A DNA stretch of 64,000 nt from Epichloe hybrida (Eukaryota > Ascomycota > Sordariomycetes > Hypocreales > Clavicipitaceae): NCBI GenBank assembly GCA_019022495.1, contig JAFEKR010000038.1, forward strand, positions 248,001 to 312,000, written 5' to 3'. Below the pieces are notes generated by a model. The model searched no databases. It saw only the letters and a list, made by a program, of their open reading frames with translations, and was not told the DNA's origin. Below, piece by piece: positions 35,803-46,335 of this stretch. Position numbers and translations under genes: made by a program. Each line of letters starts with the position of its first letter. Position 1 is the stretch's first letter.

Positions 35803-37833
35803 CTAACCCCCGTGTACCGGTGGACCAGCATAGTTCCTGTGGCCCCAGGCAGCGTACCATATGGCAGATACGCCAATCGCAAAGACGAACACGACAGGTG
35901 CGTAGTTGACAGTCGTCGGGCTGACGGGGATGGATGTCGGCATGCAGAAAAGAGGCAGAGCGAGCGCGGACCAAGCTGTGAGCGAGGAAACCCGTCTTGT
36001 CAGCGCAATGCTTCAAAAGCCGGACTTGATTGAAAAAAAAAAAAAAAAAAAAAAAAAATCGCGGGGCACCGCTTACCGACAGCAACGATGTTGGCCAAGT
36101 AGCCAAACTTGCCCAGAGAGAACTTGGCGCCCTGAACGGCTCTGCGCCCAGTGAACAGGTTGATGGCGATGGGGCATGCGTAGGATGCCGTCAAAGAAAT
36201 GACACCAACGCCAGAAAAGGCGTTGAAGGCAGCACTCGAGCCGAAGTAAATGAGGCCCATGAGAATCTCGACCACCATGCAGAGCATCATGGCGTTGAGT
36301 GGCACATCAAGAGAGTGGTTCACCTTCATCCACAACCTCGCCCCGGGAATGGCACCGTCACGAGCAAAGGCCCAGGCGCAACGAGAAGAAGCAGTTGTGC
36401 AGCCAACACCGCAGATGATGGCAAGAACCATGAGAGGAATCAAAAGACCGAAAGCTCCACCGGAGTTGCCAACAGCCGACTTGAGAATGGGTGGCACGGG
36501 CTGCCCAGACGCGAGTGAAGCGAGCATCTTGACATCGGGAAGAACGAAGCAGAGGGGTACAAGGAAGAGTAGACCTGCGACGGTGTTGATCAGGATCGTG
36601 GCAACCATGGCCCTGGGAACCTGTGTGGCTGGGTGCTGGACTTCCTCACACATGCTACATCAATGTGAGAAAAAAGCGGCGGCGGCGAGAAACAAGAGAT
36701 GTGTGTGTGATTTGTGAGACTTACGAGATGATCATTCCGGTAGACGAGGTCGCATAGCCGGCGTGTAAAAGGCCAACCATGAAAGACCAACCATCGGGCC
36801 AACCCGAGTTGTTCTCGAAGTGAGTGAAGACCCATTTGGCGTCGCGGCGGCCCTCGGCGGCGATGGCGAGGATGCAGACCATGATAGCAATGACGCCGGC
36901 AAAGGTCCAGAAAATAGCGGCGGTCTGTCGTCATTTCGTCAGCGTGCCCGGCGCCCGCCGCCCAAACAACCTTGGGCACGAGGCCCCGGTGGTCTCTAGG
37001 TGGTTGGCTGGCTGCTTTACTTACATCGAGCCAAGGAAGCCACTTGTTGCCGAAAGCAGAGATGGCGTTGCACAATAGTGTGACGCCGAGAAAGATCAAG
37101 AAGACCTGGTAAGGAGCTCCTTCCAAGACGGGATGATCCGCATCTTCGGCAAAGACGTTCACGCAGGAGACGAAGAAGAGCGTGGTACCAAAGTTCACAG
37201 CAAGAGTAATGGTAATGTTGCCCACGAGATATGCCCAGCCGCAAGTCCAACTGGCGATGCGGCGCCACCTGACAGGCGCCAGCATGAAAGCTTGGTAGTA
37301 GACGCCTAGATGTCGTCAGTCAGTTGAGTTGAGGGCTGAAAGCATTGCAGGCAGACGGCTCTCGACGTGAGGACTATATTGCGGTGAAATCTGGGCCCCC
37401 CCTTCGCGAGGGCGAAAGCCGAAGCGAAAGCTAGAGACTGCCATTCGAACGGCTCACACGGGCGCCTCGGAATCGGAATTCAAAACGTACCTCCGGCCGT
37501 AGGATATACACTGGTGATTTCACCGAGGGAGGAAGCAACGCAGAGGATAACTGCCGACACGGCGACCCAACCCCAGATGATGTCCACGGGACCTCCTCCC
37601 GTCAGAGGGTACACCAGAGTGGTAGCCAGCCCATAAGGAATGGAGGCCAGGACAAAGGACATGAAGGCAACCTGGAAGGTCGATCGGCTTCGCGCGAGCT
37701 CGGGCTTGTAGCCGAGGTTCTCCAAGACCTGGTCGGCAGAGTCATTTTCGTGAGACACGCGCAGATGGTGATCGACCTTGTTGTCGTTGGCGGCCCCGCG
37801 ACTGCCATGGGAGTCCCTCTTGGTGAGTGACAT
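35803..37833 (-). CDS. APC-superfamily permease (choline/GABA-type amino-acid transporter), 524 aa, 5 exons
   Basis: Exons are 37491-37833, 37025-37305, 36725-36924, 36077-36654 and 35803-35975. The four introns (185, 100, 70 and 101 bp) all have GTACGT, GTAAGT or GTAAGC donors and YAG acceptors, and phases agree throughout. The first junction rebuilds the family motif LGEITSVYPTAGG-VYYQAF. The exon 3/4 junction gives TGMIIS-MCEEVQHPATQVPRAM, a conserved loop of this transporter group. Around twelve hydrophobic spans are present, with a hydrophilic N-terminus of about 45 residues and a very short C-terminal tail after the last span (AIWYAAWGHRNYAGPPVHGG). Members import GABA, choline, polyamines or other amino acids in symport with protons; the substrate here is not predictable. 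Intron 4 contains a 26-nt homopolymer. Confidence 0.9.
36033..36058. repeat. 26-nt A homopolymer inside permease intron 4
   Basis: On the gene's strand this is a 26-nt T run 58-83 nt upstream of the exon 5 acceptor, so it lengthens the pyrimidine-rich part of a 101 bp intron. Confidence 0.95.
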
Positions 37834-39706
37834 GTTGACGTGTGTAGTAGTAGTAGTAGTAGTAGTAGTAGATTGATGCCCAAGCGGCTTGTCAAGGAAT
37901 CGGATCGTCTATCGGCGTGGTGTCAATGACGCTTTGCCAATCGGATCATACGACGACGACGACGACGACGACGAGAGTGGGAGGACAAGAAAGAATGAAG
38001 AAGGAGAGGTCCACGGCTCGTACATGCAGGTCACCCAAGACTAAAACAGTCTTGAGGATGAAGAGCCGAAGAGGCTACAGTGTACGGATCGATCACGCGC
38101 ACAAAAAGGTGAATGGACTAGAGAGGAAACAAGTCCCTGCGGGAGGTGGGTCACTACATAAATGTGCATACGTACATACGTACATACCGCGTTAGTCCTG
38201 ATTCGGGTGACGGTCCACATACCTAAATTTAGTATGGCTCGCGTTCGTGAATTTTTTTACTATTAACTGAGATGCCTATATTATGTGCGATATTGGAAGG
38301 TGTTGATATTTACATGTAGGCCAGCTTAGGGTGTTGCGTTGTCTGCCGCGGCTACGGCGTGTAATTCCACCGCGACTTGAAGCTAGTGTTAATGCTTGTA
38401 CTCCAGCGTTACAGCGAGCCGCTTGCTTTCGGCACTAAAGAGAGCTAATATGGAGTATTTCGGAGGGAATGAGGTGAAAAGGGACTTCTTCCATTTTAGA
38501 ACTAACGCGGCATGCGCATTCAAAAAAAAAAACGCGGTATTATGTACGTACAAAGCGCATTTAGTGACCCGCGGGAGGGTTCCACGACAATGGAACGGCT
38601 GATGGGACGCCAAGAAGACTGAAGTGTGGTTGGTTGCTTGACGAATGGGGGCTTGCAATAGACGCGAAAATCTTTCTTTTCCTGGCGCATGGACTGTGAC
38701 GGCTGTGTGGTCTGCTGCAGACCAGCGGCCCGGCGTCCCGGCGTCGACTTTGAAAGGCCCGCTGGGGACTTGGAGGGGGGGGGGGCCCTGCAGGGTTCAC
38801 GGAGGGGTGGAGGGGCGCAGGACCGCAGGGGCACAGGGGCACAGGGGCACAGGGGCACAGGGGCACAGGGCGTTCCGGAGGGCGCGGGCGAGCGATTAAT
38901 ACATACATATGCGCCGCAGTGCCCGCATCGTGGTTGGTCATTCGCCAAGGGACATGCTCAAATCCGGGCGTTGCTCCGAGGAGGGCGTCACGCCAAGGGA
39001 GAGAAGATGAGAAAAATGCAGCCGGGTTGCCGGGTTGCCGGGGGATGGACGACGCAGCACGGATTACATGTATTACTCCGAACTCCGGAATGATGCCCAT
39101 CTCCACGGCCCGTCAGACCTCTCAATCTCATGCACATAATACACATAATACGGAGCAACATAATAGTACATACGATCTGGCGGGACCCAGGCCAAAAGCA
39201 AAAAGTGCCCAGTTGCCCCACACTGCCCGTGTCACTGTTGGACCGCGAAGCTAGGGTTCAATGTGATCGCATCTATTAAGTTATCCGACCCTATAAGAGG
39301 GCGAGGACTATTGGTCTTGTTTCAATCTCCCTTTCCAAGCAAACAACCATGACAATAAAGTGGTTACTCACAGCCAGGCATTGCGACGGACGCATCACCA
39401 TCACATCCAGAGACAAACAAACAAGTTACGGATTACATGTACAACCAACGTGTCATGTACTCCGTACGGATCCGTAATAAGTTGCAAGTCGACAAGTCTC
39501 CACCGAACAAATGGCTGGTGCCATTCATTGGTGAGACGCATGCATGGCTTGGCATGGGTCACACACACACAGTGACACACTCTACGGATTACACGTAGCG
39601 GGGTCCGAATCCGAGACGCGCCAACAGAAGAAGCCCACACCATAGCCAACTTGCCACCGGGTAATACACTTTTCCATGTGACTTCTGCCAGCGCTGACGC
39701 GTCAAA
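37834..39706. promoter_or_regulatory. Divergent intergenic region between permease (-) and mutY (+)
   Basis: 1.9 kb that must hold both promoters. Just upstream of the permease start are trinucleotide repeats, (TAG)n at about 37847-37871 and (GAC)n at about 37950-37972. An 8-bp array is at 38825-38872. No gene is supported; open frames over 38520-39250 are repeat-derived. Confidence 0.5.
38825..38872. repeat. 8-bp tandem array (GGGGCACA)n
   Basis: About five head-to-tail copies of GGGGCACA, G-rich on the + strand. Confidence 0.9.
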
Positions 39707-41563
39707 ATGGCAGGTAAACGAGCTGCGAGGGTATCCTCGTCCAAGATCGCGCCTAGTCAGCCCAAGACGGGTAAAACAACAAGACGTGGTCGCAACACGC
39801 TTCGAAGTGACGACAGCGTTGTCAAGATCGACGAGGACGACATCTTCGTCTCTGAAGCCGAGGCTCCAAGTACCAAGAGGCGCAAGGTATCGAATGCTCG
39901 CACCAGCAAAGACAACGCCGTCTTGAGCGCGCTCTTTGCAGCTGGGCCTAATATCACCGCCTCTGCGTCAGAACCTTGTGTACCTTGCACGGGACGGCAT
40001 CACTCCTTATCCTATCACAAACCGCTGTTCCTATGCGAGGATCGCGGTTACGAGCATCGCCGGTCCCTCCTGTCATGGTTTGATTCCGTCAGCGCGGCCC
40101 GCGCCATGCCATGGCGCAAGGCCTGGATCGATGCCAGCCCTGCGCTGCATCGTGACCATGACCGACTACGGGAGCAGTTGGAGCGGCGCGCTTACGAGGT
40201 ATGGATCAGCGAGATCATGCTCCAGCAGACAAGAGTGGCAGTGGTCGTTGATTATTGGAGGCGATGGATGGACAGGTGGCCGACAATACATGATCTAGCT
40301 GCTGCAGACGCGGAGCATGTGTTGGCGGCGTGGCGCGGGCTGGGATACTACAGTCGAGCGACACGCATCCACGCAGCCGCCAAAATCGTCGTCCAAGATG
40401 GCAGCATGAAGGGGCTTTTGCCATCAGCCGCTGCTGACCTCGAGGCCAAGGTTCCCGGCGTAGGCAGATACACTGCTGGTGCCATCTCAGCCATTGTATT
40501 CGGGCGGGCGGCCCCCATGGTCGATGGAAACGTGCTGCGAGTGCTCAGCCGGCAGCTGGGAATCTATGGTAACGTCAAGACTGACAAAAAGGTCATTGAC
40601 ACCATATGGGCAGCCGCTGCCGCTCTTGTTGAAGCCGTGTCACGAGATCGCGAGAATGGAGAGGATCCGGAATCCTCTGTGTCGAATCGTCCAGGAAGAT
40701 GGGGCCAAGCGCTCATGGAACTGGGCAGCACGATATGTACACCGAAGCCCAGTTGCGCCCTTTGCCCCGTCACCGCATCGTGTCGGGTGTACGGCGAGGC
40801 CAAGGCAATGAGCCAGCCCGCCAAGACTGGCCCTATTGCGGATATCGAGGACGCATGTCCCATTTGTGAGCCTTTCGAAGAAGATGTCGATCAAGACCCA
40901 GAGCTCGAGGCACTGCGAGAAAACAAGACGACCGCCAATGCACAGCCGGATCAGAAACAAGAAAAGTCCAAACAAATGACCCTGGCAGCCTTTGCTTTCA
41001 CTGGTACCCCCCCCGCCAAACGACCATCCGGGAAAGACAACACAGCGGGAAGGGGGGTCGAAGCCCGACAAGAAGCCATGTCCAACTACGCACGCAGGTT
41101 TCCCATCAGGACGGCTAAGAAGCCTGTCCGGGTAGAGGAAGATATCGTCTGTGCCATCCAGCGTCATGATGGAAGTTACCTAATACATCGTCGTCCGGAG
41201 AAGGGTCTTCTCGCAGGCTTGTGGGAGTTTCCGAGCAAATCCGTCTCCGAAACAGCCAGATGCTCCCAGAGGCAGCGCACGGAGATGGCCAAGGTGCATG
41301 TCGCCGGTATGCTCGGGCGAAAAGCAACCGGAATGAAATTCGAACACGTGGGGGAACTGGGCAGCGTGCCCTGGCTGTTCTCACATTTGAAGCTCACCAT
41401 GCATGTGCATATGTTCCAGTTGGTGGGCGAGGGAGACCTTGACTGCGGGGGAACGTTGGCTGGACGGCCAGTGAGGTGGACATCGGATGTGGAGGGGGAG
41501 TCGATGGGCACGGGAATGAGGAAGTGCTGGGATTTAGTCAAGGCTGCTGGGGATGGTGTTTGA
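39707..41563 (+). CDS. mutY: A/G-specific adenine DNA glycosylase (MutY homologue), 618 aa, intronless
   Basis: MutY removes adenine mispaired with 8-oxoguanine, starting base-excision repair in nucleus and mitochondria. The basic N-terminus (about 60 residues, with KRRK near residue 57) could be a nuclear-localisation signal. The HhH-GPD catalytic domain spans about 120-345: SEIMLQQTR with catalytic Glu169, VPGVGRYTAGAI helix-hairpin-helix, and VDGNV with catalytic Asp273. The iron-sulfur cysteines are C344, C350, C353 and C359; the first gap is five residues where E. coli MutY has six. A C-terminal NUDIX-like domain (about 478-610), which recognises 8-oxoG, begins EEDIVCAIQRHDGSYLIHRR. All key residues are present, so the enzyme should be active. 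Length fits filamentous fungal MutY. Confidence 0.95.
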   Translation: MAGKRAARVSSSKIAPSQPKTGKTTRRGRNTLRSDDSVVKIDEDDIFVSEAEAPSTKRRKVSNARTSKDNAVLSALFAAGPNITASASEPCVPCTGRHHSLSYHKPLFLCEDRGYEHRRSLLSWFDSVSAARAMPWRKAWIDASPALHRDHDRLREQLERRAYEVWISEIMLQQTRVAVVVDYWRRWMDRWPTIHDLAAADAEHVLAAWRGLGYYSRATRIHAAAKIVVQDGSMKGLLPSAAADLEAKVPGVGRYTAGAISAIVFGRAAPMVDGNVLRVLSRQLGIYGNVKTDKKVIDTIWAAAAALVEAVSRDRENGEDPESSVSNRPGRWGQALMELGSTICTPKPSCALCPVTASCRVYGEAKAMSQPAKTGPIADIEDACPICEPFEEDVDQDPELEALRENKTTANAQPDQKQEKSKQMTLAAFAFTGTPPAKRPSGKDNTAGRGVEARQEAMSNYARRFPIRTAKKPVRVEEDIVCAIQRHDGSYLIHRRPEKGLLAGLWEFPSKSVSETARCSQRQRTEMAKVHVAGMLGRKATGMKFEHVGELGSVPWLFSHLKLTMHVHMFQLVGEGDLDCGGTLAGRPVRWTSDVEGESMGTGMRKCWDLVKAAGDGV

Positions 41564-42022
41564 CTCGGCAGGATAAATACGGAGCAGAGCTAGCTATATT
41601 GACGATTGTGATGGTTGGGTTATGCCGAGCATTTTTTATACAAAAGGACAGGGTTTTCTTATTCATGTTGAAAAGATAGAATTGAGGCAATTTATAATAG
41701 CATGCACCGTACGCTCATCACTATCATGCTTATTTTAGCGGACAAACGTGGTGTGGTCGTCATGCCATCTCAACAGCGCTAAGACATGGCATAGAGCATC
41801 TTTTCTGCCCATTGAAAAGGACGCGGTTCGCCCAGGCATAACGAATTAGACCCGCGGACGGACCGGAAGAGAAGCGGAAGCGACCGAGTACTCGCTCCAA
41901 TTGCTTCGGGGTGAGAAGCTTCCCGGAAAAGGGACCGGTTCCCTAAGCGCATTAGAGCGGGAAAACGCACCGAACAGCAGAGGACTTACCTGGGCACATA
42001 TAAGGCATAATGTACGCACAAA
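41564..42022. other. Intergenic, mutY 3' flank
   Basis: No gene supported; it should contain the mutY 3' UTR. Confidence 0.4.
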
Positions 42023-42415
42023 TCAGTGGTTTTTTTTTTCGTGCAACGCTTTTCGGCCACCACTCGTCTCCAAATTAAACCATCTCGGGAAAAGGTCCTT
42101 GACGCACGCGTCCTTGGAAGTATCCTCAACCGAAATTCTTGTATCTTCACGGCCATTAGGCCTTGGGTTTTCAGGGAAAATGCTAGCAGAGTTATAAGGC
42201 GTAAGGAGCAAAGCATACTAAGCTTTAGCACCATTTTTGCGAGCAACGTAAAACTTTGAAAAGGTAGTGCCAGGAGTCCATGCTTGCATCTGCCGCTGAT
42301 CTTTAAAGCTTATTGGCTCGCCGAACAAGAATGCCTTGGGTTCAGATAGGGCATTGAGGTATTCTTTATAGTGAGCGCCGAAGTGGAAATGAATGAATCG
42401 TGAGAACGTATTTGC
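42023..42415 (-). pseudogene. Orphan coding fragment with one in-frame stop, function unknown
   Basis: The minus strand reads as one frame of about 130 codons interrupted by a single TAG. Landmarks in order are HFGAHYKEYLNALSEPKAF, FGEPISFKDQRQMQAWTPG, KFYVARKNGAKA, the stop, YALLLTPYNSASIFPENPRP, then RISVEDTSKD and PRWFNLETSGGRKALH. The peptide is compositionally protein-like and has no ATG start. It is bounded upstream by two 26-nt A tracts. I do not recognise the family. It may be a piece of a dispersed gene or element. Confidence 0.5.
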
Positions 42416-42426
42416 TCACGGCAATG

Positions 42427-42522
42427 AAAAAAAAAAAAAAAAAAAAAAAAAACGCTAGAGCGAAGAGTCGTGTTAGTCATTCGCAGCGAGAGAGGGAAAA
42501 AAAAAAAAAAAAAAAAAAAAAA
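42427..42522. repeat. Two 26-nt A homopolymers 44 bp apart
   Basis: A runs at 42427-42452 and 42497-42522 of equal length bracket a 44 bp unique segment, next to the orphan coding fragment. Confidence 0.95.
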
Positions 42523-43799
42523 GACTGCAGAATTCACGTTTAGAACAGGGCGAGTACTTGCTCTTCGATCTAGGAATTCTCGATTCCCATGCTAGTAGGC
42601 AATGACGGCTTCATCGAGGTACTGAGCCAGAGTTTCGTCCGCGACAACTGGGTTCCTGTGAAGCTGTTTGAATGCTCTCTTGCATGGCAGTTAGGCCGGG
42701 GAAGGGATGTGCCGGCTGCCGGCTTAGTCTCCGTCTTTCGAATCTACAAATGCCACCATCATCTCCGCAGCCGCAGGGGGGACGCGACGTTTCGCAGTTT
42801 CGGTCTTGGTTCTCTTGCGCTCTATGCGTAGGCGAATTGTCGATCGCACCATCATGTTGAAGGAGGCGGAGCTGTGGAGCATAGCGGATGAGGTCGGTCA
42901 TGAGACGAACTGCAATATCTTCGGGTATGCGGCGGCGGTTCTTGTTCTTGCGAGCCGCTATTTTCAAAGTCGGACGCGGAAGAATGACTCGATGAGAAGG
43001 AACCGGATATGGCGGCAGAGGAGTCGACGTAGCCCTGGCCATGCATGCAGGGCACATAATACCCCGGGTCACAAGAACGCAAGCGCAAGACCATTTTTGC
43101 CCCCCCCCCCTACGAGATAGAGGCGGCCTGCACATGAAGGTGAGCGAAAGACCGGAGAACAGGGGAGGAAGAGACAGACCTGATGGGCCTTGGCGGCACC
43201 AGTCAGACCAAAAGCGACACGGTGAGCCGTGTTTGCGTGGTCGAATCCAAGGATCAAACCCAGAAGGTGTGCTGGAATTCCCCAATAGACCAAAAGATCC
43301 GTCAATGCGAGCCGTTGCTAACATTGCACCTCACAATCGATTGCCTCACAACTCGTAGCCGAATCTCCTTGTGTGTGGGCCGATGCGAGGGATGGAAAGA
43401 AGAGATGATGATGATTGACTAGCTAGGAAATCTATCGGAAGGGAAAGGAGGCTATATATGAGTTTCAACATCTATCAACCAAGAACAGGGATGAGCAGAG
43501 AACCTGATCAATGAAAGGTTCGATCAACAGACGAAGCGAGGTCTTCGGATAGATTTACAAACGGAGCACAGCACGGATCACGGCTGCATCAGTGAAGGAA
43601 GGAGTGATGCCTGAGATGTAAGGCTGCGATATTCAGCAGATCACTGTAGTAGAGAAATCCCCCGGGGCGACGCAGTCGGCCAGTATTTTTCTGGCACTAA
43701 CTAATATGTTGGGGAGCATGAAGGCAGAGAGGTCAGAGACAGAAAGACCTGTCATTGGCCTACTGCCCCTAGCTCTACATAAACCTTGTTTTTCACCTA
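42523..43799. other. Region with possible decayed exon, no confident gene
   Basis: On the minus strand 43180-43320 reads DLLVYWGIPAHLLGLILGFD, then HANTAHRVAFGLTGAAKAHQ. This looks like part of a small membrane protein but lacks an in-frame ATG and a convincing continuation. The rest of the region has open frames in several phases without recognisable motifs. It may be a gene remnant. Confidence 0.3.
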
Positions 43800-44161
43800 A
43801 CACGTAAACATGTAGTAGTGATTTTTTAATTATATAGTAATAACTAGGCCTAAAATAGAAGAGGTATCTTTCTATATAAATTTATAAGAGAAGTGACCTC
43901 CTATAATTTATATAAGTAAATTAAGGCATAGGAACTAGCTAGTTTACTTAGTAAAATTACTATAAGCTATAATAAAAGCTTTATATCTTTAAAGAAGCTT
44001 TAAAACGTGTTTTCTCTCTTATATATATATTTAAATTAGTAGTGTAAAGTATTTAAATTATAGGAGGTCACTCCCCTAATAAATTTATAGGCATAGGTAT
44101 CTCTTCTATTTTAGGCTTAGTTACTATATAATTGAAAAATCACTACTGCATGTTTACGTGT
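43800..44161. mobile_element. MITE-like foldback element, 362 bp, about 110-bp arms, TA-flanked
   Basis: The left arm 43800-43910 and right arm 44054-44161 are imperfect inverted repeats, sharing ACACGTAAACATG, AATTATATAGTAA, CCTAAAATAGAAGAG and GTGACCTCCTATAATTTA. Each end is flanked by TA (43798-43799 and 44162-44163), as expected of Tc1/mariner-type insertion. Many arm differences are C/T or G/A, consistent with RIP. It is AT-rich against its surroundings and non-coding. Confidence 0.85.
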
Positions 44162-44163
44162 TA

Positions 44164-44719
44164 GTGAAGAATAATACCTCTATGCCAACAATGCAGGAGC
44201 GGCGGGACAAAGAAGCCCACTTTGTACGGATGAGTCCGTACGCAGTGGCTCTAATAATTTATTAGTGCGGCCCTAGGCGCCGTGTGGTCTAGCATCTTCA
44301 TCGCATTTCTTGTCGTTCTGCGGCTCTTGACTTTATGCCGGGGTGACTAAATCCGTACATCACGTGACACGACGCGAATCATTATACTCATCAAATACAT
44401 TATTGACTCCACTTAAAGACACTAACCTTGCTGGTCTCATAACGTCGCGACAGAGTAATACCCCCTAGCCTGGCTGCCTGGCTAGCAGCTAGGTCGAGAT
44501 GGGCATGGTCAAGATCGCCACTGGAAAACCTTGTGCCGAGGCTCCGTTGGAATCGTTCCGTTCGATTCGAACGGCATGACGTGGTGCGAAGTGCGCCTAC
44601 AATGAACTTGCAACAACCGTCCTTGAAGCCACCTTGCATGATATTCGGTCACTGCATCGGGCTGAACAGCAAAAATAAGAGATCGTGAGCCGAGGAAACC
44701 CCAGATTGCTTGCGCGACA
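44164..44719. promoter_or_regulatory. Promoter region of the flavin oxidoreductase gene
   Basis: 555 bp between the TA-flanked element and the start codon; presumably holds the promoter. No coding sequence is supported. Confidence 0.4.
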
Positions 44720-46080
44720 ATGGATCTCGAGGTTGCGAAGCCACTGACCCTTCCGTGTGGTCTCACGATCCCCAACCGCCTCGCCAAAGCGGCCATGGCG
44801 GAGGAATGGGCCGACAAAAAACATCTGCCTCACGACAACATGATTGAGACATACGGATCCTGGGCGGATGGCGGATGGGGCCTCGTCCTGACTGGCAATG
44901 TGCAAGTCGATGTTGAATACCTGGGACAGGCGGGAGACATCTGTGTCAACAGCAATATTCCACGGCAGGAGCTTCTCGAGACGTGGAAGAGATGGGCAAA
45001 GACCGCCAATGGGCATGGAACCAAAACAATCGTGCAACTAAACCATCCGGGGAGACAGTCGTTGCCTGGCGCCGGAACCCACGGCTTCTTTGGCAAAACA
45101 ATCGCGCCAAGCCCCGTCCCCGTCAAATTGGGTGATGGCCTCTTCGCCAAGTTTATTAGCCGCGTCGTATTCGGGACTCCTCGAGAGATGACGATAGCTG
45201 ACATCCAGCACGTGATAGGTCTTTTTGCCGAGGGAGCGAAGCTATGCCATGAGGCAGGGTTTTCCGGGGTCGAGATACACGCTGCTCACGGCTACCTGTT
45301 GAGTCAGTTTTTGAGCGCCAAGACAAACCACCGAACCGATGCATACGGTGGCAGTCCCAAGAAGCGCGCCAAGATTGTCGTCGAGGTTCTGCAAGCAGTA
45401 GGAAGAGTGGTGCCCAAAGAGTTTTGCGTCGGCATTAAGCTCAACAGCGTCGACCACCAAAGCGCAAAGGAACTGGATGGCTGCATTGAACAGCTGGAAG
45501 ACATAGTAGCTGCTGGTATTGACTTTTTGGAAATCAGCGGCGGCTCATACGAAGACCCATTGGTAGGTGTCGAATCCTGGAACGTCGAAGAGGAAACCTC
45601 GAGCGTGATACTGACCGAAGACTGATGGAAATTTAGATGGTGACGGGCCAGCCGAACAAACCAGTGTCAGGAAGGACATTGGCCCGCGAAGCCTTTTTTC
45701 TCGAATTCGCGCACGCCATTCGCGACAGATTCAAAGGTGTCCCGCTCATGGTCACGGGCGGCTTCCGCACGCGCAAGGGTATGGAAGCAGCAATTCGTGA
45801 TGGTGGCTGTGACATGGTTGGCGTAGGTCGACCCGCGGTGCTCAACCCTTGGTTGCCGAAGAATACCATTTTCAACAAGGAACTCGGGGATGATGATGCG
45901 AAATTGTACACCAAAGCGGTTGCTCCCGCGTGGCTAAGTCGCATCCTTGGCATAAGATCTATCAATGGCGCAGCCGAGACTGTGAGTTCCCTCATTCGCG
46001 GCAGAGTCTCTAGATATTACTAACCAAGGTTGTAGCGTTGGTATGCTCGGCAGATTCATAAGATGCTTGCAAGACCGTAA
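44720..46080 (+). CDS. NADH:flavin oxidoreductase of the Old Yellow Enzyme superfamily, 410 aa, 3 exons
   Basis: An FMN-dependent TIM-barrel reductase that transfers hydride from NAD(P)H to activated C=C bonds or related substrates. Exons are 44720-45562, 45637-45981 and 46036-46080. The introns (74 and 54 bp) have GTAGGT and GTGAGT donors; the second carries a perfect TACTAAC branch site (46018-46024). The last exon is only 45 bp and encodes RWYARQIHKMLARP; reading through intron 2 would give a different, probably wrong, C-terminus. Family landmarks are NRLAKAAMAE near the N-terminus, QLNHPGRQ, VEIHAAHGYLLSQFLS with substrate/FMN ligands His187 and His190, TDAYGGS, and GDDDAKLY after the phosphate-binding GVGRP loop. 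The HAAHG form places it with the XenA/YqjM-like branch rather than classical yeast OYE (HGAN). Physiological substrate unknown. Confidence 0.92.
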
Positions 46081-46335
46081 AAAGGCATACGGCAGACTTT
46101 GGTGTCTCTCGTCAGGGAAGAAGCGACGTTGACTGCGCCGAAGTGGCTCGATACTGTTCTAGGAATACTCATTAATAGAGCAATTGACTTCATTCCTCGT
46201 CTCCGGAACTTGAATGCCCACCTCTCATTGTCGAGGCTAGCAGTCACGTACTCGCTGGTCAATCAGACCCTTCATGTGAAGCATTTTCTGCTAGGAGTGG
46301 TTGATAACTTGACCTACGGTATCTGCGGCTAGGAT
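46081..46335. other. 3' flank of oxidoreductase gene, edge of the core
   Basis: No gene supported; composition begins to change into repeat DNA near 46335. Confidence 0.4.

Noticed and set aside
35295..35909. 204-residue + strand frame
   Set aside because: Partly antisense to the permease's last exon, with no protein features.
45637..46023. Oxidoreductase ending at the stop at 46023 (SSLIRGRVSRYY)
   Set aside because: That tail reads through an intron with a GTGAGT donor, TACTAAC branch site and TAG acceptor; splicing gives a family-like C-terminus ending at 46080.
19013..46080. Secondary-metabolite gene cluster (two permeases plus an oxidoreductase)
   Set aside because: No polyketide synthase, peptide synthetase, terpene cyclase or pathway regulator is present, and the genes are spread among housekeeping genes.
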